Of a stretch of 13,597 nucleotides of DNA, positions 1 through 7,207 are shown piece by piece. The notes beneath the pieces are model-generated. The model did not search any database. It was given only the letters and a program-made list of their open reading frames with translations, and was not told the origin of the DNA. Within the stretch, counting starts at the first letter, position 1. Each line of letters opens with the position of its first letter. A program made the position numbers and the translations under genes. Location: positions 1-13,597 of the forward strand of contig JBEKUT010000173.1 in the NCBI GenBank assembly GCA_049514735.1, written 5' to 3'. The stretch is from JAICMB01 sp049514735. Its GTDB lineage: Bacteria > Acidobacteriota > Terriglobia > Bryobacterales > Bryobacteraceae.

Positions 1-22
1 CGAGACACCACAAAGCGGAAGA

Positions 23-790
23 CTAGGCGGCAAGTTCCGTGAGAACGCTAATACGGTCTGTCCACGGTACAGGCCGGATGTCGTAATTTCGAAAAGCCTC
101 TATGACAGCGCCGGGGATCGGCTGTTCGTCATTCAGAACGGCATATGCCTTTGAGTCCGAAGATCGGACTTGGCGCGTGTCGCCCCACCCATCGATAAAC
201 GGCAATGCGTTATCGCGGGTGGCTCGGGTGATGGCCTGCACGATGCGCTCCGGCTGCTTCTTAGATTTGGGTATGGCGAAATGAAAGTGATGGTCATAGC
301 CACTGATGCCGGTAAACTTCACGCTCGGTGTGTAGCGAATGTCGTTTGCGTCGAGCCATGTCACAACGTCTTCATAAAAGAGGCTCTCGACAACGGGCTT
401 GGCCAGATAGAAAAGATCGTTTACCGCGAGCATGGCCTGAACGAGATTGTGCTTGCGAAGTGGAAAGTTTTCAGGCGTCGCTTGCAATTCTATAGCTTCA
501 TGGTTCAGCTTCACGCCGAACCCGTTAAGCGTCATTTGCAAAAGGTCTTTTCGTTTTTGGGTATCCAGCTTGCATCCCGAAGCTTCAAGGTCATGAACGA
601 TGTAGCTATCGTCGGTCAGAACCAGAGCGCCGTCTTCGGTCCGGGCGTAAATCTGCAACGCGTCGTTATGCCGGTCTAAGTAAGGGGTTGTGATCTCAAC
701 CCACGAGCCGTTTATTTGCCGCAGCGTGGTTTTGTCTTTGAGCCATTCCCGGTAGTTTTTCAGAAGTTTTTCAATCTCGGCTACTGTCAT
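23..790 (-). CDS. DUF1828/DUF1829 domain protein (function unknown)
   Basis: Encodes 255 aa. I chose the ATG at 790 rather than a longer in-frame start because its ATG overlaps the TGA of the preceding gene as ATGA, which implies translational coupling. Residues about 30-118 resemble DUF1828: an acidic pattern TPYLDRHNDALQIYA (35-49), then DGALVLTDD (53-61). Residues about 155-240 resemble DUF1829, with GYDHHFHFAIPKSKKQPERI at 164-183. There is no signal peptide or membrane segment, so it is probably cytoplasmic. The domains have no established biochemical role that I know of. The pair with the DUF6978-like gene just upstream is of a kind I recall from accessory islands. The conserved D39, D43, D60 and D61 could form a metal site, but that is a guess. 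The reading frame is intact while its upstream partner is broken, so it may now be poorly translated. Family assignment is from memory of the motif pattern. Confidence 0.8.
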   Translation of the reverse strand: MTVAEIEKLLKNYREWLKDKTTLRQINGSWVEITTPYLDRHNDALQIYARTEDGALVLTDDSYIVHDLEASGCKLDTQKRKDLLQMTLNGFGVKLNHEAIELQATPENFPLRKHNLVQAMLAVNDLFYLAKPVVESLFYEDVVTWLDANDIRYTPSVKFTGISGYDHHFHFAIPKSKKQPERIVQAITRATRDNALPFIDGWGDTRQVRSSDSKAYAVLNDEQPIPGAVIEAFRNYDIRPVPWTDRISVLTELAA

Positions 791-1237
791 GAGAAAAGCC
801 CCTTCTGAATTGGAGGCACGTCCTTGATATTGCAATGGCGCATGAACGCCTCGAATGTGGAAAACAGGTCTTGCACATTAGGGTATCGGTCAACCGGGGC
901 GGGGATGGCCCACTTGTCCCCGTAGCCTTCCCGGTAGATATGAAGATGGGGGCAGGGGACTTCGCGATCGTCTGGGTTTCGATGCGGCGGCCCGTCGAGG
1001 TCAAGGCGCATGAGAATGATAGCCTGCCGCACCCGGTTCTGATAGGTAGCCTTCGTCAGCTTGATCTGAGCACGGGTAATGTCGAGCATAAAATTCTCGC
1101 GCTTGTCAAAGGAAGTCAGCGCAATCGCCAGCCTGCCGCCGGGGGTCCGGGAATAGGCAGTCTTTATCGTCGACACGTTGCTTTTCCATTGCAATCAGGA
1201 GATCGGCTTCGGCCTGCGTGATGTCTATATCGGCCAT
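787..1237 (-). pseudogene. DUF6978-like protein, frameshifted by one extra base in a G5 run
   Basis: Two frames join to one protein. From the ATG at 1237 the product begins MADIDITQAEADLLIAMEK and runs to about residue 32 (LFPDP). The downstream frame then continues GGRLAIALTSFDKREN and ends at 787 with IQKGLFS. The span of 451 bp equals 150 codons plus one base, so one extra base in the GGGGG run at 1141-1145 (CCCCC in the coding strand) explains the break. Later motifs include APH-like HRNPDD and PCPHLHIYREGYGDKWA, which match my memory of DUF6978. It is about 149 aa when repaired, with no signal peptide or membrane helix. The TGA at 787-789 overlaps the next gene's ATG. A palindrome AAACGTTT lies at 1241-1248 just upstream of the start. 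It could be true decay, programmed slippage or a sequencing error; decay fits the equally damaged neighbour at 1446-1754. The function of the family is unknown. Confidence 0.75.
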
Positions 1238-1530
1238 AAGAAACGTTTTCTCGAAGATGGGGGCAGTTCTTCACTGTACGTCATAAACTGAGGGGTGGGG
1301 AAGGGGCGAACTTCCGCTTCCTCCCTCGGCGGGTCTAGCGTTGGGCAGATTTCGATTTCGCCATTACCTGTGGAGAGCCGATTGCCATTGAAGCTGGAAA
1401 GGCCCAGACCCTTGGGGATATGTGGGTCGCGCCCAAGCTGCGGGGCTACTCGTAAGGAATTTCCACCTTGGCAAAGCTGCCGGGTGTGGCGGCGTTGACT
1501 GCCGCGACAACGCGATCAATGTTGCGGTGG

Positions 1531-1585
1531 AAAGCCGGGCCGTTGCGGATTGCCACGTATTAAAATTGCAATCCGCCCGGCCTTT
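1531..1585. repeat. Long imperfect inverted repeat inside the decayed toxin
   Basis: The inner stem is perfect over 9 bp: GCGGATTGC (1545-1553) with GCAATCCGC (1568-1576), around a 14-nt loop. An outer arm AAAGCCGG (1531-1538) pairs with CCGGCCTTT (1577-1585) apart from one missing base, leaving an internal bulge. There is no T-run suited to a terminator. Both single-base insertions inferred in the toxin reading frame fall in the arms of this structure. Confidence 0.75.
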
Positions 1586-1625
1586 AAGGTTCTGTTGGTA
1601 CGGAACGTTTTTGTCCGTGGAGAAC

Positions 1626-1641
1626 AGTTCAGCAGTTCAGC
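1626..1641. repeat. 8-bp tandem duplication AGTTCAGC x2
   Basis: Two adjacent exact copies, AGTTCAGC at 1626-1633 and 1634-1641, sit at the point where the DUF5615 reading frame stops and its homology breaks. This is probably the footprint of the slippage or deletion event that removed about 20 bp net from the toxin gene. Confidence 0.8.
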
Positions 1642-1737
1642 AACGCGCCGTTGGCTAGGGTGTCCCATCCTCTTTCAATCGCTTCGACAACCGTGTGACC
1701 GTGGAGCGAGCGAGCGATGCTCCGGGGTGTGCCATGG

Positions 1738-2022
1738 TCAAAGAGGATGAGCATCGGCCGGCGTGGCATGCACAGGGAGCGGCAAGGGCGCCTCCAAGCT
1801 CTTCGCCGCGAAATTCAATACCGCGCTGATCTGCTCCCGCGTGACGGAGAATTCCTCCATGACTTCTTCCACAGTCAATCCGGATTCTAAATTCTCGAAT
1901 ACGGTGGCTACCGGCATCCGCGTATTTCTGAACACCCACGCGCCGCTACGCTTGCCGGGAATGCTCTCCACGGCAGGGCACTGCGACCAATCAAGAGTTG
2001 CCACGTGAATCCTCTTTTCCAT
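1738..2022 (-). CDS. DUF433 antitoxin-type protein
   Basis: Encodes 94 aa from the ATG at 2022. The core VFRNTRMPVATVFENLESG (residues 31-49), followed by LTVEEVMEEF and a helical REQISAVLNFAAKSL, fits DUF433. These are small winged-helix-like proteins commonly paired with a DUF5615 PIN-like nuclease in VapBC-like toxin-antitoxin modules. The gene ends inside the start of the decayed DUF5615 reading frame. By family knowledge it would bind and neutralise the toxin and may repress its own promoter. Here the toxin is broken, so it is probably an orphan antitoxin that could still neutralise related toxins elsewhere in the genome. The C-terminal tail, rich in Pro and Ala after residue about 75, is longer than the core requires and extends into the toxin overlap. 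Confidence 0.85.
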   Translation of the reverse strand: MEKRIHVATLDWSQCPAVESIPGKRSGAWVFRNTRMPVATVFENLESGLTVEEVMEEFSVTREQISAVLNFAAKSLEAPLPLPVHATPADAHPL

Positions 2023-2054
2023 CGTACCGTTCTTGCGAGGGCGGGGGCAAACGG

Positions 2055-2108
2055 CCGCTCCCTCACGGTCGTGGTTCGGAAATCCGCTCCCTGCCGGTCA
2101 CGGCTCGG
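2055..2108. repeat. Two copies of a 25-bp GC-rich dispersed repeat
   Basis: The units at 2055-2079 and 2084-2108 both begin CCGCTCCCT and end TTCGG or CTCGG, separated by 4 bp. The second unit matches a third copy at 6932-6956 in 24 of 25 positions; the first is more diverged. They sit in the short gap between the DUF433 gene start and the small gene ending at 2141. Each holds a small imperfect palindrome (CCG-GTCA-CGG in the better copies). A dispersed intergenic repeat family (REP-like) is the simplest reading. No coding role is evident. Confidence 0.75.
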
Positions 2109-2140
2109 CACGGAAGGTCCGAGTGAACGGCGAGAACTGG

Positions 2141-2401
2141 CTAGTGGCGGCTATCCCAACGGCTCGTGATCACGCTGTTCCAACTTTGAATTGGTTTGGC
2201 CCGCACCTGGGCGCCTTCGTTGTTCAAACGCTCCACCGTTGCGGCCACGGCGCTCTCTTTGGCCTCGGTCTCATCCACGGCTATTACCTCGGCTTCCAGT
2301 GGGGTATCGCCTAGAACTTGCAACCTCCACGTCGTTCCCTCCATGTGCGTGAGGATGAGCCAGTTGTCTCCGATTCTCGTTGATAGTTTTGTCATTGGCA
2401 T
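2141..2401 (-). CDS. Small hypothetical protein
   Basis: An 86-aa frame with two possible starts two codons apart (ATG at 2401 or 2395) and no clear Shine-Dalgarno site. The product begins MTKLSTRIGDNWLILTHMEG and shows alternating hydrophobic residues suggestive of small beta strands (WLILTHMEGTTWRLQVLG). An acidic helix (AVDETEAKESAVAATVERLN) follows. No signal peptide, membrane segment or known domain is seen. It runs divergently from the oxidoreductase gene at 2489. It may be a real small cytoplasmic protein, since the peptide is well balanced and lacks the Arg/Pro bias of shadow frames here. I do not recognise the family, and a chance frame remains possible. Confidence 0.45.
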   Translation of the reverse strand: MPMTKLSTRIGDNWLILTHMEGTTWRLQVLGDTPLEAEVIAVDETEAKESAVAATVERLNNEGAQVRAKPIQSWNSVITSRWDSRH

Positions 2402-2418
2402 GACCGGTCTGCTATGTT
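2389..2418 (+). promoter_or_regulatory. Candidate sigma70 promoter with GACCGGTC palindrome in the spacer
   Basis: TTGTCA (2389-2394) and TATGTT (2413-2418) are 18 bp apart and point toward the oxidoreductase start at 2489, giving a leader of about 64 nt. The spacer contains the perfect 8-bp palindrome GACCGGTC (2402-2409), a plausible repressor site. The -35 region lies within the first codons of the divergent small gene. This was assigned by eye only. Confidence 0.4.
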
Positions 2419-2488
2419 AGACGGCGCAAGGGTCCTCAAAGTAACCAACAATCGATGTGAGGCCGTTGCTGCTATTCTGAAGCTTTCT

Positions 2489-3766
2489 ATGAAAGATAAT
2501 TTTTCTCGCCGTTCTTTTGTAAAGACATCCGCTGGTCTGGCGATTGCCAGCGTACCCGGCATTCTCCCAGCTTTGGGCGCAAACAACAAGGCCCAAATAG
2601 GCTGGATTGGCGTAGGCTCACGGGGTTACTACCTAATGGATCGCCTCTACACCCAGAGCAAGGACATGGTGCAGGTGGTGGCGGTCTGCGATACCTACAC
2701 CGGCAATCTGGCGCGCGCCAAAGATCGTGTCCAGACGATGGGCGGCAACACGCCCAAAACGTACGAGGATTTCCAGCAGCTCCTGGCAGACCCCAACGTC
2801 GATTCCGTAGTGATCTCGACGCCTGAACACCTGCATTATCCCATGTTCATGGCCGCCATAAAGGCGGGCAAAAATATTTATGTCGAGAAGCCGCTGGCGC
2901 ACACCATCGAGCAGGGCGAAGAGATGGTGGCCGCGGCGAAGAAGGCCGGCGTAGTCGTGCAGGTCGGAACGCAGAACCGCAGCAACTCGCTCTACCAAAA
3001 AGCTAAAGAGATGGTTGAACAGGGCATGATCGGCGATATACACTATGTCCGCGCGTTCTGGTATCGCAACTCGCTGGACGACAATCCGGCGTGGCGCTAC
3101 GCGATTCCGGCTGAAGCGTCCCCTGAAAACACGGATTGGCAAAAGTTCCTGGGAGCGGCTCCGGAACGGCCGTTCGATAAGCAGCGCTATTATCAGTGGC
3201 GCCTGTATTGGGACTATTCGGGCGGCATCTCGACCGATCTGCTGGTCCACCAGACCGATATCACGAATTTTGTGTGCGGCAAAACGGTGCCTTCGACGTG
3301 CATGGCGTCGGGCGGGATCTATCGCTGGGTGGAGGACGACCGTGAGGTGCCGGATACGTTCAGCGCGGTTTACGAATATACGCCTACGAAGTTTCACATC
3401 AATTACAGTTGCTATTTTGGCAACGATCATTACGGATACGGTGAGAACTTTATGGGCAATGAGGGCACTATCGAGGTGCTGAATCGCCAGTATCTGAATT
3501 TCTATCCGGAGAAGTTTAACAACAAGGCTCCGGCGCGGGTCGCGGCAAGGCAGGAGCAGCATATCGCGCTGCCTGGCAACGACAACAAAGCTGTGGAAGC
3601 GCACATGAAGAACTGGATCGAGGCGATTCGCGGCGAGGCGAAGGTGATCGCGCCGCCGGAGATCGGGCAACAGGCGGCGATATCGGGGCACATGGCGACG
3701 TTGTCGTTCAGGAATCAGAAGAAGATTGTTTGGGACGACGAGTCGCGGAAGTATCATTTCATTTAG
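2489..3766 (+). CDS. Tat-exported Gfo/Idh/MocA family oxidoreductase
   Basis: Encodes 425 aa. I took the start at 2489 because it places a twin-arginine signal at the N terminus: SRRSFVK at 6-12, a hydrophobic stretch to about 28, and an ALGA-type cleavage region near 27-31. A longer frame from 2414 would bury it. The Rossmann motif GVGSRG is at 41-46. The family's EKP motif (Lys for catalysis and cofactor contact) is at 133-135. The C-terminal-domain motif GGISTDLLVHQTD is at 245-257, with the likely catalytic His254. By family knowledge it uses a tightly bound NAD(P) to oxidise or reduce a sugar or inositol-like substrate. Tat export implies folding with cofactor before transport to the periplasm. 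The substrate cannot be read from sequence. Members with this architecture are common in Acidobacteriota, Planctomycetota and Verrucomicrobiota and have been linked to C3-oxidation of glycosides. It is 79 bp upstream of icd and probably separate from that operon. Confidence 0.9.
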   Translation: MKDNFSRRSFVKTSAGLAIASVPGILPALGANNKAQIGWIGVGSRGYYLMDRLYTQSKDMVQVVAVCDTYTGNLARAKDRVQTMGGNTPKTYEDFQQLLADPNVDSVVISTPEHLHYPMFMAAIKAGKNIYVEKPLAHTIEQGEEMVAAAKKAGVVVQVGTQNRSNSLYQKAKEMVEQGMIGDIHYVRAFWYRNSLDDNPAWRYAIPAEASPENTDWQKFLGAAPERPFDKQRYYQWRLYWDYSGGISTDLLVHQTDITNFVCGKTVPSTCMASGGIYRWVEDDREVPDTFSAVYEYTPTKFHINYSCYFGNDHYGYGENFMGNEGTIEVLNRQYLNFYPEKFNNKAPARVAARQEQHIALPGNDNKAVEAHMKNWIEAIRGEAKVIAPPEIGQQAAISGHMATLSFRNQKKIVWDDESRKYHFI

Positions 3767-3768
3767 AC

Positions 3769-3804
3769 CGAACGGCGTTCGTAGTTGTTCGTTCGTAGTT
3801 CGTC
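3769..3804. repeat. Small hairpin plus 14-bp tandem repeat upstream of icd
   Basis: CGAAC (3769-3773) and GTTCG (3777-3781) form a short stem just after the oxidoreductase stop codon. Two 14-bp units beginning GTTCGTAGTT follow at 3777-3790 and 3791-3804, matching at 12 of 14 positions. There is no T-run directly after the stem, so it is not a convincing terminator. The repeats fill the only space available for icd promoter or leader elements. Confidence 0.6.
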
Positions 3805-3845
3805 GTTGGAACGCGGAGTTTTGTTACCTTTGGATCTCCCTTTCT

Positions 3846-5288
3846 ATGTCTACTGCTACTCCTATTACGGTCGCGTACGGCGACGGCATCGGCCCGGAAA
3901 TCATGGACGCCACGCTCCACATTTTGAAGGAAGCGGGCGCCAGGATTGAACCGGAAATTATCGAGATTGGCGAAAAGGTCTACCTGCGCGGAAATTCGGC
4001 AGGTATCGACCCGAGCGCATGGGAATCCCTGCGCCGCACCAAAGTTTTTCTCAAAGCGCCGATCACCACGCCTCAGGGCGGCGGCTTCAAGAGCCTGAAC
4101 GTTACCACGCGCAAGACGCTGGGGCTCTATGCCAACATACGGCCCTGCGTCGCCTATCATCCTTTCGTCAAAACGAAGCATCCGGGCATGGACATCGTAA
4201 TCGTTCGCGAGAACGAAGAGGACACGTATGCGGGGATGGAGTATCGGCTCAGCGACAACGTGATGGAGTGCTTGAAAATCATCACGCGGCAGGGCAGCGA
4301 GAAGATCGTCCGCTACGCTTTCGATTACGCCATTCAGCACAACCGCAAGAAGGTGACGTGCTTCACCAAAGACAACATCATGAAGATGACCGACGGTCTC
4401 TTCCACAAGGTCTTCGATGAGATCGGCGCGGAGTATCCGGAGGTTGAGAAGGAGCATTGGATCGTCGATATTGGCGCGGCGAAGATGGCCGATACGCCGG
4501 AAGCTTTCGACGTTATTGTGATGCCGAATCTCTACGGCGATATTCTTTCGGACGTGGCGGCGCAGATTGCGGGCTCCGTCGGGCTGGCCGGTTCCTCGAA
4601 CATCGGGATGCAGTGCGCTATGTTCGAAGCGATTCACGGGTCCGCTCCGCGGCGCGCCGGACAGAACCTGGCGAATCCTTCGGGACTGCTACTCGGCAGC
4701 GTTTTGATGCTCGTCCACATCGGGCAACACGATATTGCGGAGCGGGTGCACAACGCGTGGCTCACGACGATGGAGGATGGAGTCCACACGTACGATGTTT
4801 ATACCGAGGGAGTGAGCAAGCAGAAGGTCGGGACGAAGGAATTCGCGCAAGCTGTGGCCAGCCGCGTCGGGAAAGAGCCGCAGACTTTGAAGGTCGCGCA
4901 CTATAAACCGGCTCCCGAGAAGAAGGAACGCGCTACGGGTCCGGCTCGCACGGCTGCGGTCGCGAAGCTCGAAGGAATCGATGTCTACGTGGCCTGGCCG
5001 TCGCTGGTACCGAACGATCTGGCTGCGGCGATCAAAAAGGCCGATGGCGACGGGCTGGAGCTGTTGATGATCGACAATCGCGGCGTCAAAGTGTGGCCCG
5101 GCGGGATGTCGGAAACATTTTGCACGGAGAGCTTCCGTTGCCGGTTCGCGGGCAAGGACGGCGTGACGCAGCAGCAGACGCTGGCGCTTCTGGGCCGCGT
5201 CCTCGAACAGGGCCTGGAGATCGTCAAAACCGAGTCGCTGCGAAGCTACGACGGGCAGCCTGGCTATACGCTCGCACAAGGACAATAG
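3846..5288 (+). CDS. icd: NADP-type isocitrate dehydrogenase, long form with C-terminal domain
   Basis: Encodes 480 aa from the ATG at 3846, chosen because ITVAYGDGIGPEIM then sits at residues 7-20, as in the family. It converts isocitrate to 2-oxoglutarate and CO2 in the TCA cycle, in the cytoplasm. The substrate-binding segment SLNVTTRKTLGLYANIRP is at 83-100. Acidic metal ligands lie in the signature NLYGDILSDVAAQIAGSVG (228-246). The cofactor loop HGSAPRRAGQNLANP is at 264-278. In E. coli the loop carries Lys-Tyr for the NADP 2'-phosphate; here Arg269-Arg270 occupy those places, whereas NAD enzymes have Asp-Ile. NADP use is therefore inferred. A Pro/Lys/Ala-rich linker (about 351-375) leads to a separate domain (about 376-480) of the kind seen in the long Thermus/Rickettsia-type enzymes. 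The gene is followed by purE after 8 bp, suggesting co-transcription. The Shine-Dalgarno site is weak. Confidence 0.93.
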   Translation: MSTATPITVAYGDGIGPEIMDATLHILKEAGARIEPEIIEIGEKVYLRGNSAGIDPSAWESLRRTKVFLKAPITTPQGGGFKSLNVTTRKTLGLYANIRPCVAYHPFVKTKHPGMDIVIVRENEEDTYAGMEYRLSDNVMECLKIITRQGSEKIVRYAFDYAIQHNRKKVTCFTKDNIMKMTDGLFHKVFDEIGAEYPEVEKEHWIVDIGAAKMADTPEAFDVIVMPNLYGDILSDVAAQIAGSVGLAGSSNIGMQCAMFEAIHGSAPRRAGQNLANPSGLLLGSVLMLVHIGQHDIAERVHNAWLTTMEDGVHTYDVYTEGVSKQKVGTKEFAQAVASRVGKEPQTLKVAHYKPAPEKKERATGPARTAAVAKLEGIDVYVAWPSLVPNDLAAAIKKADGDGLELLMIDNRGVKVWPGGMSETFCTESFRCRFAGKDGVTQQQTLALLGRVLEQGLEIVKTESLRSYDGQPGYTLAQGQ

Positions 5289-5296
5289 CTTAAGCG

Positions 5297-5775
<479 letters not shown>

Positions 5776-5779
<4 letters not shown>

Positions 5780-6912
5780 AAACGATTCTCCCGGGCTCGA
5801 CAATCGGCGTACTTGGAAGCGGGCAGCTTGGCCGCATGTTCACAATCGCGGCGCGGCGCATGGGTTATCGCGTCCACACTTACTCGCCTGAAACCGACAC
5901 TCCTACGGGACAAGTGGCGGATGTCGAGGTCACGGCGGCTTACGACGATCTCGACGAGGTTTCGAAATTCGCGAGCGATGTGGATATCGTCACGTTTGAG
6001 TTTGAGAATGTTCCCGCCGCGACGGCCGCTGCCGCGGAGCGTTGCGCACCGGTCCGGCCTAGCGGATCGATCCTGCACACCACGCAGCAGCGCATTCGAG
6101 AAAAATCGTTCCTGACGCGAGCGGGGCTTCCGCTGACGCCTTATCGCGAGGTGCGGTCGTTGGAGGATTTGAAAAGTGCTCTTGGAGAACTGGGCGCGCC
6201 CGCGGTTCTGAAATCCGCTTCGTTTGGGTACGACGGAAAAGGTCAGTTCACGATGAAGTCGGCTGAGCAGATGGCGGAGGCTTGGACGGCCGTGGGACGG
6301 CAGGAAGCGGTTCTCGAAGCTTTCATCGATTTCGCCTGCGAGGTTTCGGTGATCGCGGCACGGTCCGTGGGCGGCGAGTTCGTCAGTTGGGGCGTGATCG
6401 AAAATCAGCATAGCCGCCACATTCTGGATGTGTCGATGGCTCCGGCTCATGTTCCGGCCAAGACAGCTCAGGACGCCGTAGAGATTGCCCGGTGCGTTTT
6501 GGAGAAGCTGGAGGTGATCGGTGTTCTGTGCGTCGAGTTTTTCGTGCTACGCGACGGGAGCTTGTTGATCAACGAGCTTGCGCCGCGGCCGCACAATTCG
6601 GGGCATCTGACTATCGACGCCCATATCACGAGCCAGTTTGAGCAGCAGCTGCGCGCGGTTTGCGGGCTTCCTTTGGGATCGACAGAGATGATCCGGCCCG
6701 CTGCGATGGCGAATTTGCTCGGGGATCTTTGGGTGCCTAATGAACCCAATTGGCCGGCCGCGCTGGCGCTGCCCGATGTGAAGCTGCATCTTTATGGCAA
6801 GCTGGAGCCTCGGTTGGGCCGCAAGATGGGACATCTGACGGCTTTGAAAGCGACGGCGGGCGAGGCGTTCGAGTCAGCCGTGAAAGCGCGGCAATCGCTT
6901 TGGGAGAGGTGA
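5776..6912 (+). CDS. purK: N5-carboxyaminoimidazole ribonucleotide synthase
   Basis: Encodes 378 aa from a GTG start at 5776 that overlaps the purE TGA. This ATP-grasp enzyme uses ATP and bicarbonate to turn AIR into N5-CAIR, the substrate of PurE. An N-terminal Rossmann-like region carries GVLGSGQLGRM (11-21), followed by TFEFENVP (73-80). The glycine-rich ATP loop FGYDGKGQF is at 150-158. The metal-binding and active-site segment NELAPRPHNSGH is at 266-277. The C-terminal KMGHLT (350-355) is typical of PurK. The length is normal and the frame intact. A PurK is consistent with the class I PurE next door. The gene is the last in its operon and is followed directly by a repeat array. Confidence 0.97.
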
Positions 6913-7207
6913 CGAAGCCGGCGCGGGGGGACCGCTCCCTTCCGGTCACGGCTCGGTCGGTCACGGCTCGGTCGGTCACGGTTCGGGCGCTCACGGCTCG
7001 GAAAACCATTTCGCGTAGTTCGCGTTGTTGCCTTCGCTTTTGACGCGAAAGATAAGAATAGAGCTGTCGCCAGTAGGTTGACGTAACGTCCATATAACCC
7101 TAACTTCCAGATGGGATGTTCTGTATAGTAGACGCTGCACGGGCTCGGTCATTTCTACAATGTTGAGGAAAATTTTCAGGCCGCGGCCGAGATTCCCGAA
7201 AAAAACT
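6913..7207. other. Convergent intergenic region, no gene recognised
   Basis: The 295 bp between purK (plus) and the membrane protein (minus) hold the repeat array in the first 90 bp. The rest is more AT-rich and contains the palindromes GGCCGCGGCC (7179-7188) and GAAAATTTTC, and an A7 run (7199-7205) just beyond the membrane-protein stop. A 31-codon coding-like stretch on the minus strand from 7093 runs into the repeats and antisense to purK, so I do not call it a gene. No convincing hairpin-plus-T-run terminator is seen for either converging gene. Confidence 0.6.
6932..7001. repeat. 25-bp dispersed repeat leading into a four-unit 15-bp tandem array
   Basis: Positions 6932-6956 match the repeat at 2084-2108 in 24 of 25 bases. 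The 3' part of this unit is itself repeated: GGTCACGGCTCGGTC at 6944-6958 and again exactly at 6959-6973, a variant at 6974-6988, and a shorter fourth copy at 6989-7001. The array starts 31 bp after the purK start of spacing (its stop is at 6910-6912). The arrangement suggests a REP-like unit that then expanded by slippage. Confidence 0.85.

Larger units (their letters stand above)
1446..1754 (-). pseudogene. Decayed DUF5615 PIN-like toxin
   Basis: From the ATG at 1754 the frame reads MLILFDHGTPRSIARSLHGH and continues to LANGALLNC, then stops at TGA (1629-1631). A second frame carries STDKNVPYQQNLKGR, a third carries IAILIRGNPQ, and the first frame returns with NIDRVVAAVNAATPGSFAKV and IPYE before TAG at 1446. 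Joined, these match the DUF5615 PIN-like family (about 110-115 aa), including acidic residues in LFDHGTP, GWDTL and TDKN that belong to the PIN-type nuclease site. The inferred lesions are about 20 bp missing near 1618-1630, one extra base at 1573-1574 and one extra base in 1537-1539. They sum to a multiple of three, as the return to frame 1 requires. The start overlaps the end of the DUF433 gene by 17 bp, the usual antitoxin-toxin arrangement. The longest uninterrupted peptide is 41 aa and lacks part of the active site, so it should be inactive. Confidence 0.82.

Noticed and set aside
170..679. 169-aa plus-strand open frame
   Set aside because: It is antisense to the DUF1828/1829 gene, which is supported by the coupled ATGA start and by domain motifs.
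1295..1498. Small plus-strand open frames between 1295 and 1750
   Set aside because: They overlap the decayed toxin and each other in different frames, with no recognised domain. A 36-codon plus-strand stretch ending TAA near 1453 has balanced composition, but lacks a start and a family.
2633..3757. 374-aa minus-strand open frame
   Set aside because: It is exactly antisense to the oxidoreductase gene, rich in Arg, His, Leu and Val with no domain, and typical of shadow frames in high-GC genes.
3759..4637. 292-aa minus-strand open frame
   Set aside because: It is antisense to icd, whose signature motifs are in the plus frame.
6944..7001. Possible CRISPR array
   Set aside because: The 15-bp units are directly abutting with no spacers, so this is a tandem repeat.
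7001..7093. Minus-strand coding-like stretch of 31 codons from ATG 7093
   Set aside because: The peptide looks plausible for a start (MDVTSTYWRQLYSYLSRQKR) but runs into the tandem repeats and then antisense to purK. No stop or family supports a gene.
7079..7101. TTGACG-17-TAACTT promoter-like match on the plus strand
   Set aside because: The -10 match is poor and there is no gene downstream on that strand; it would read antisense into the membrane protein.
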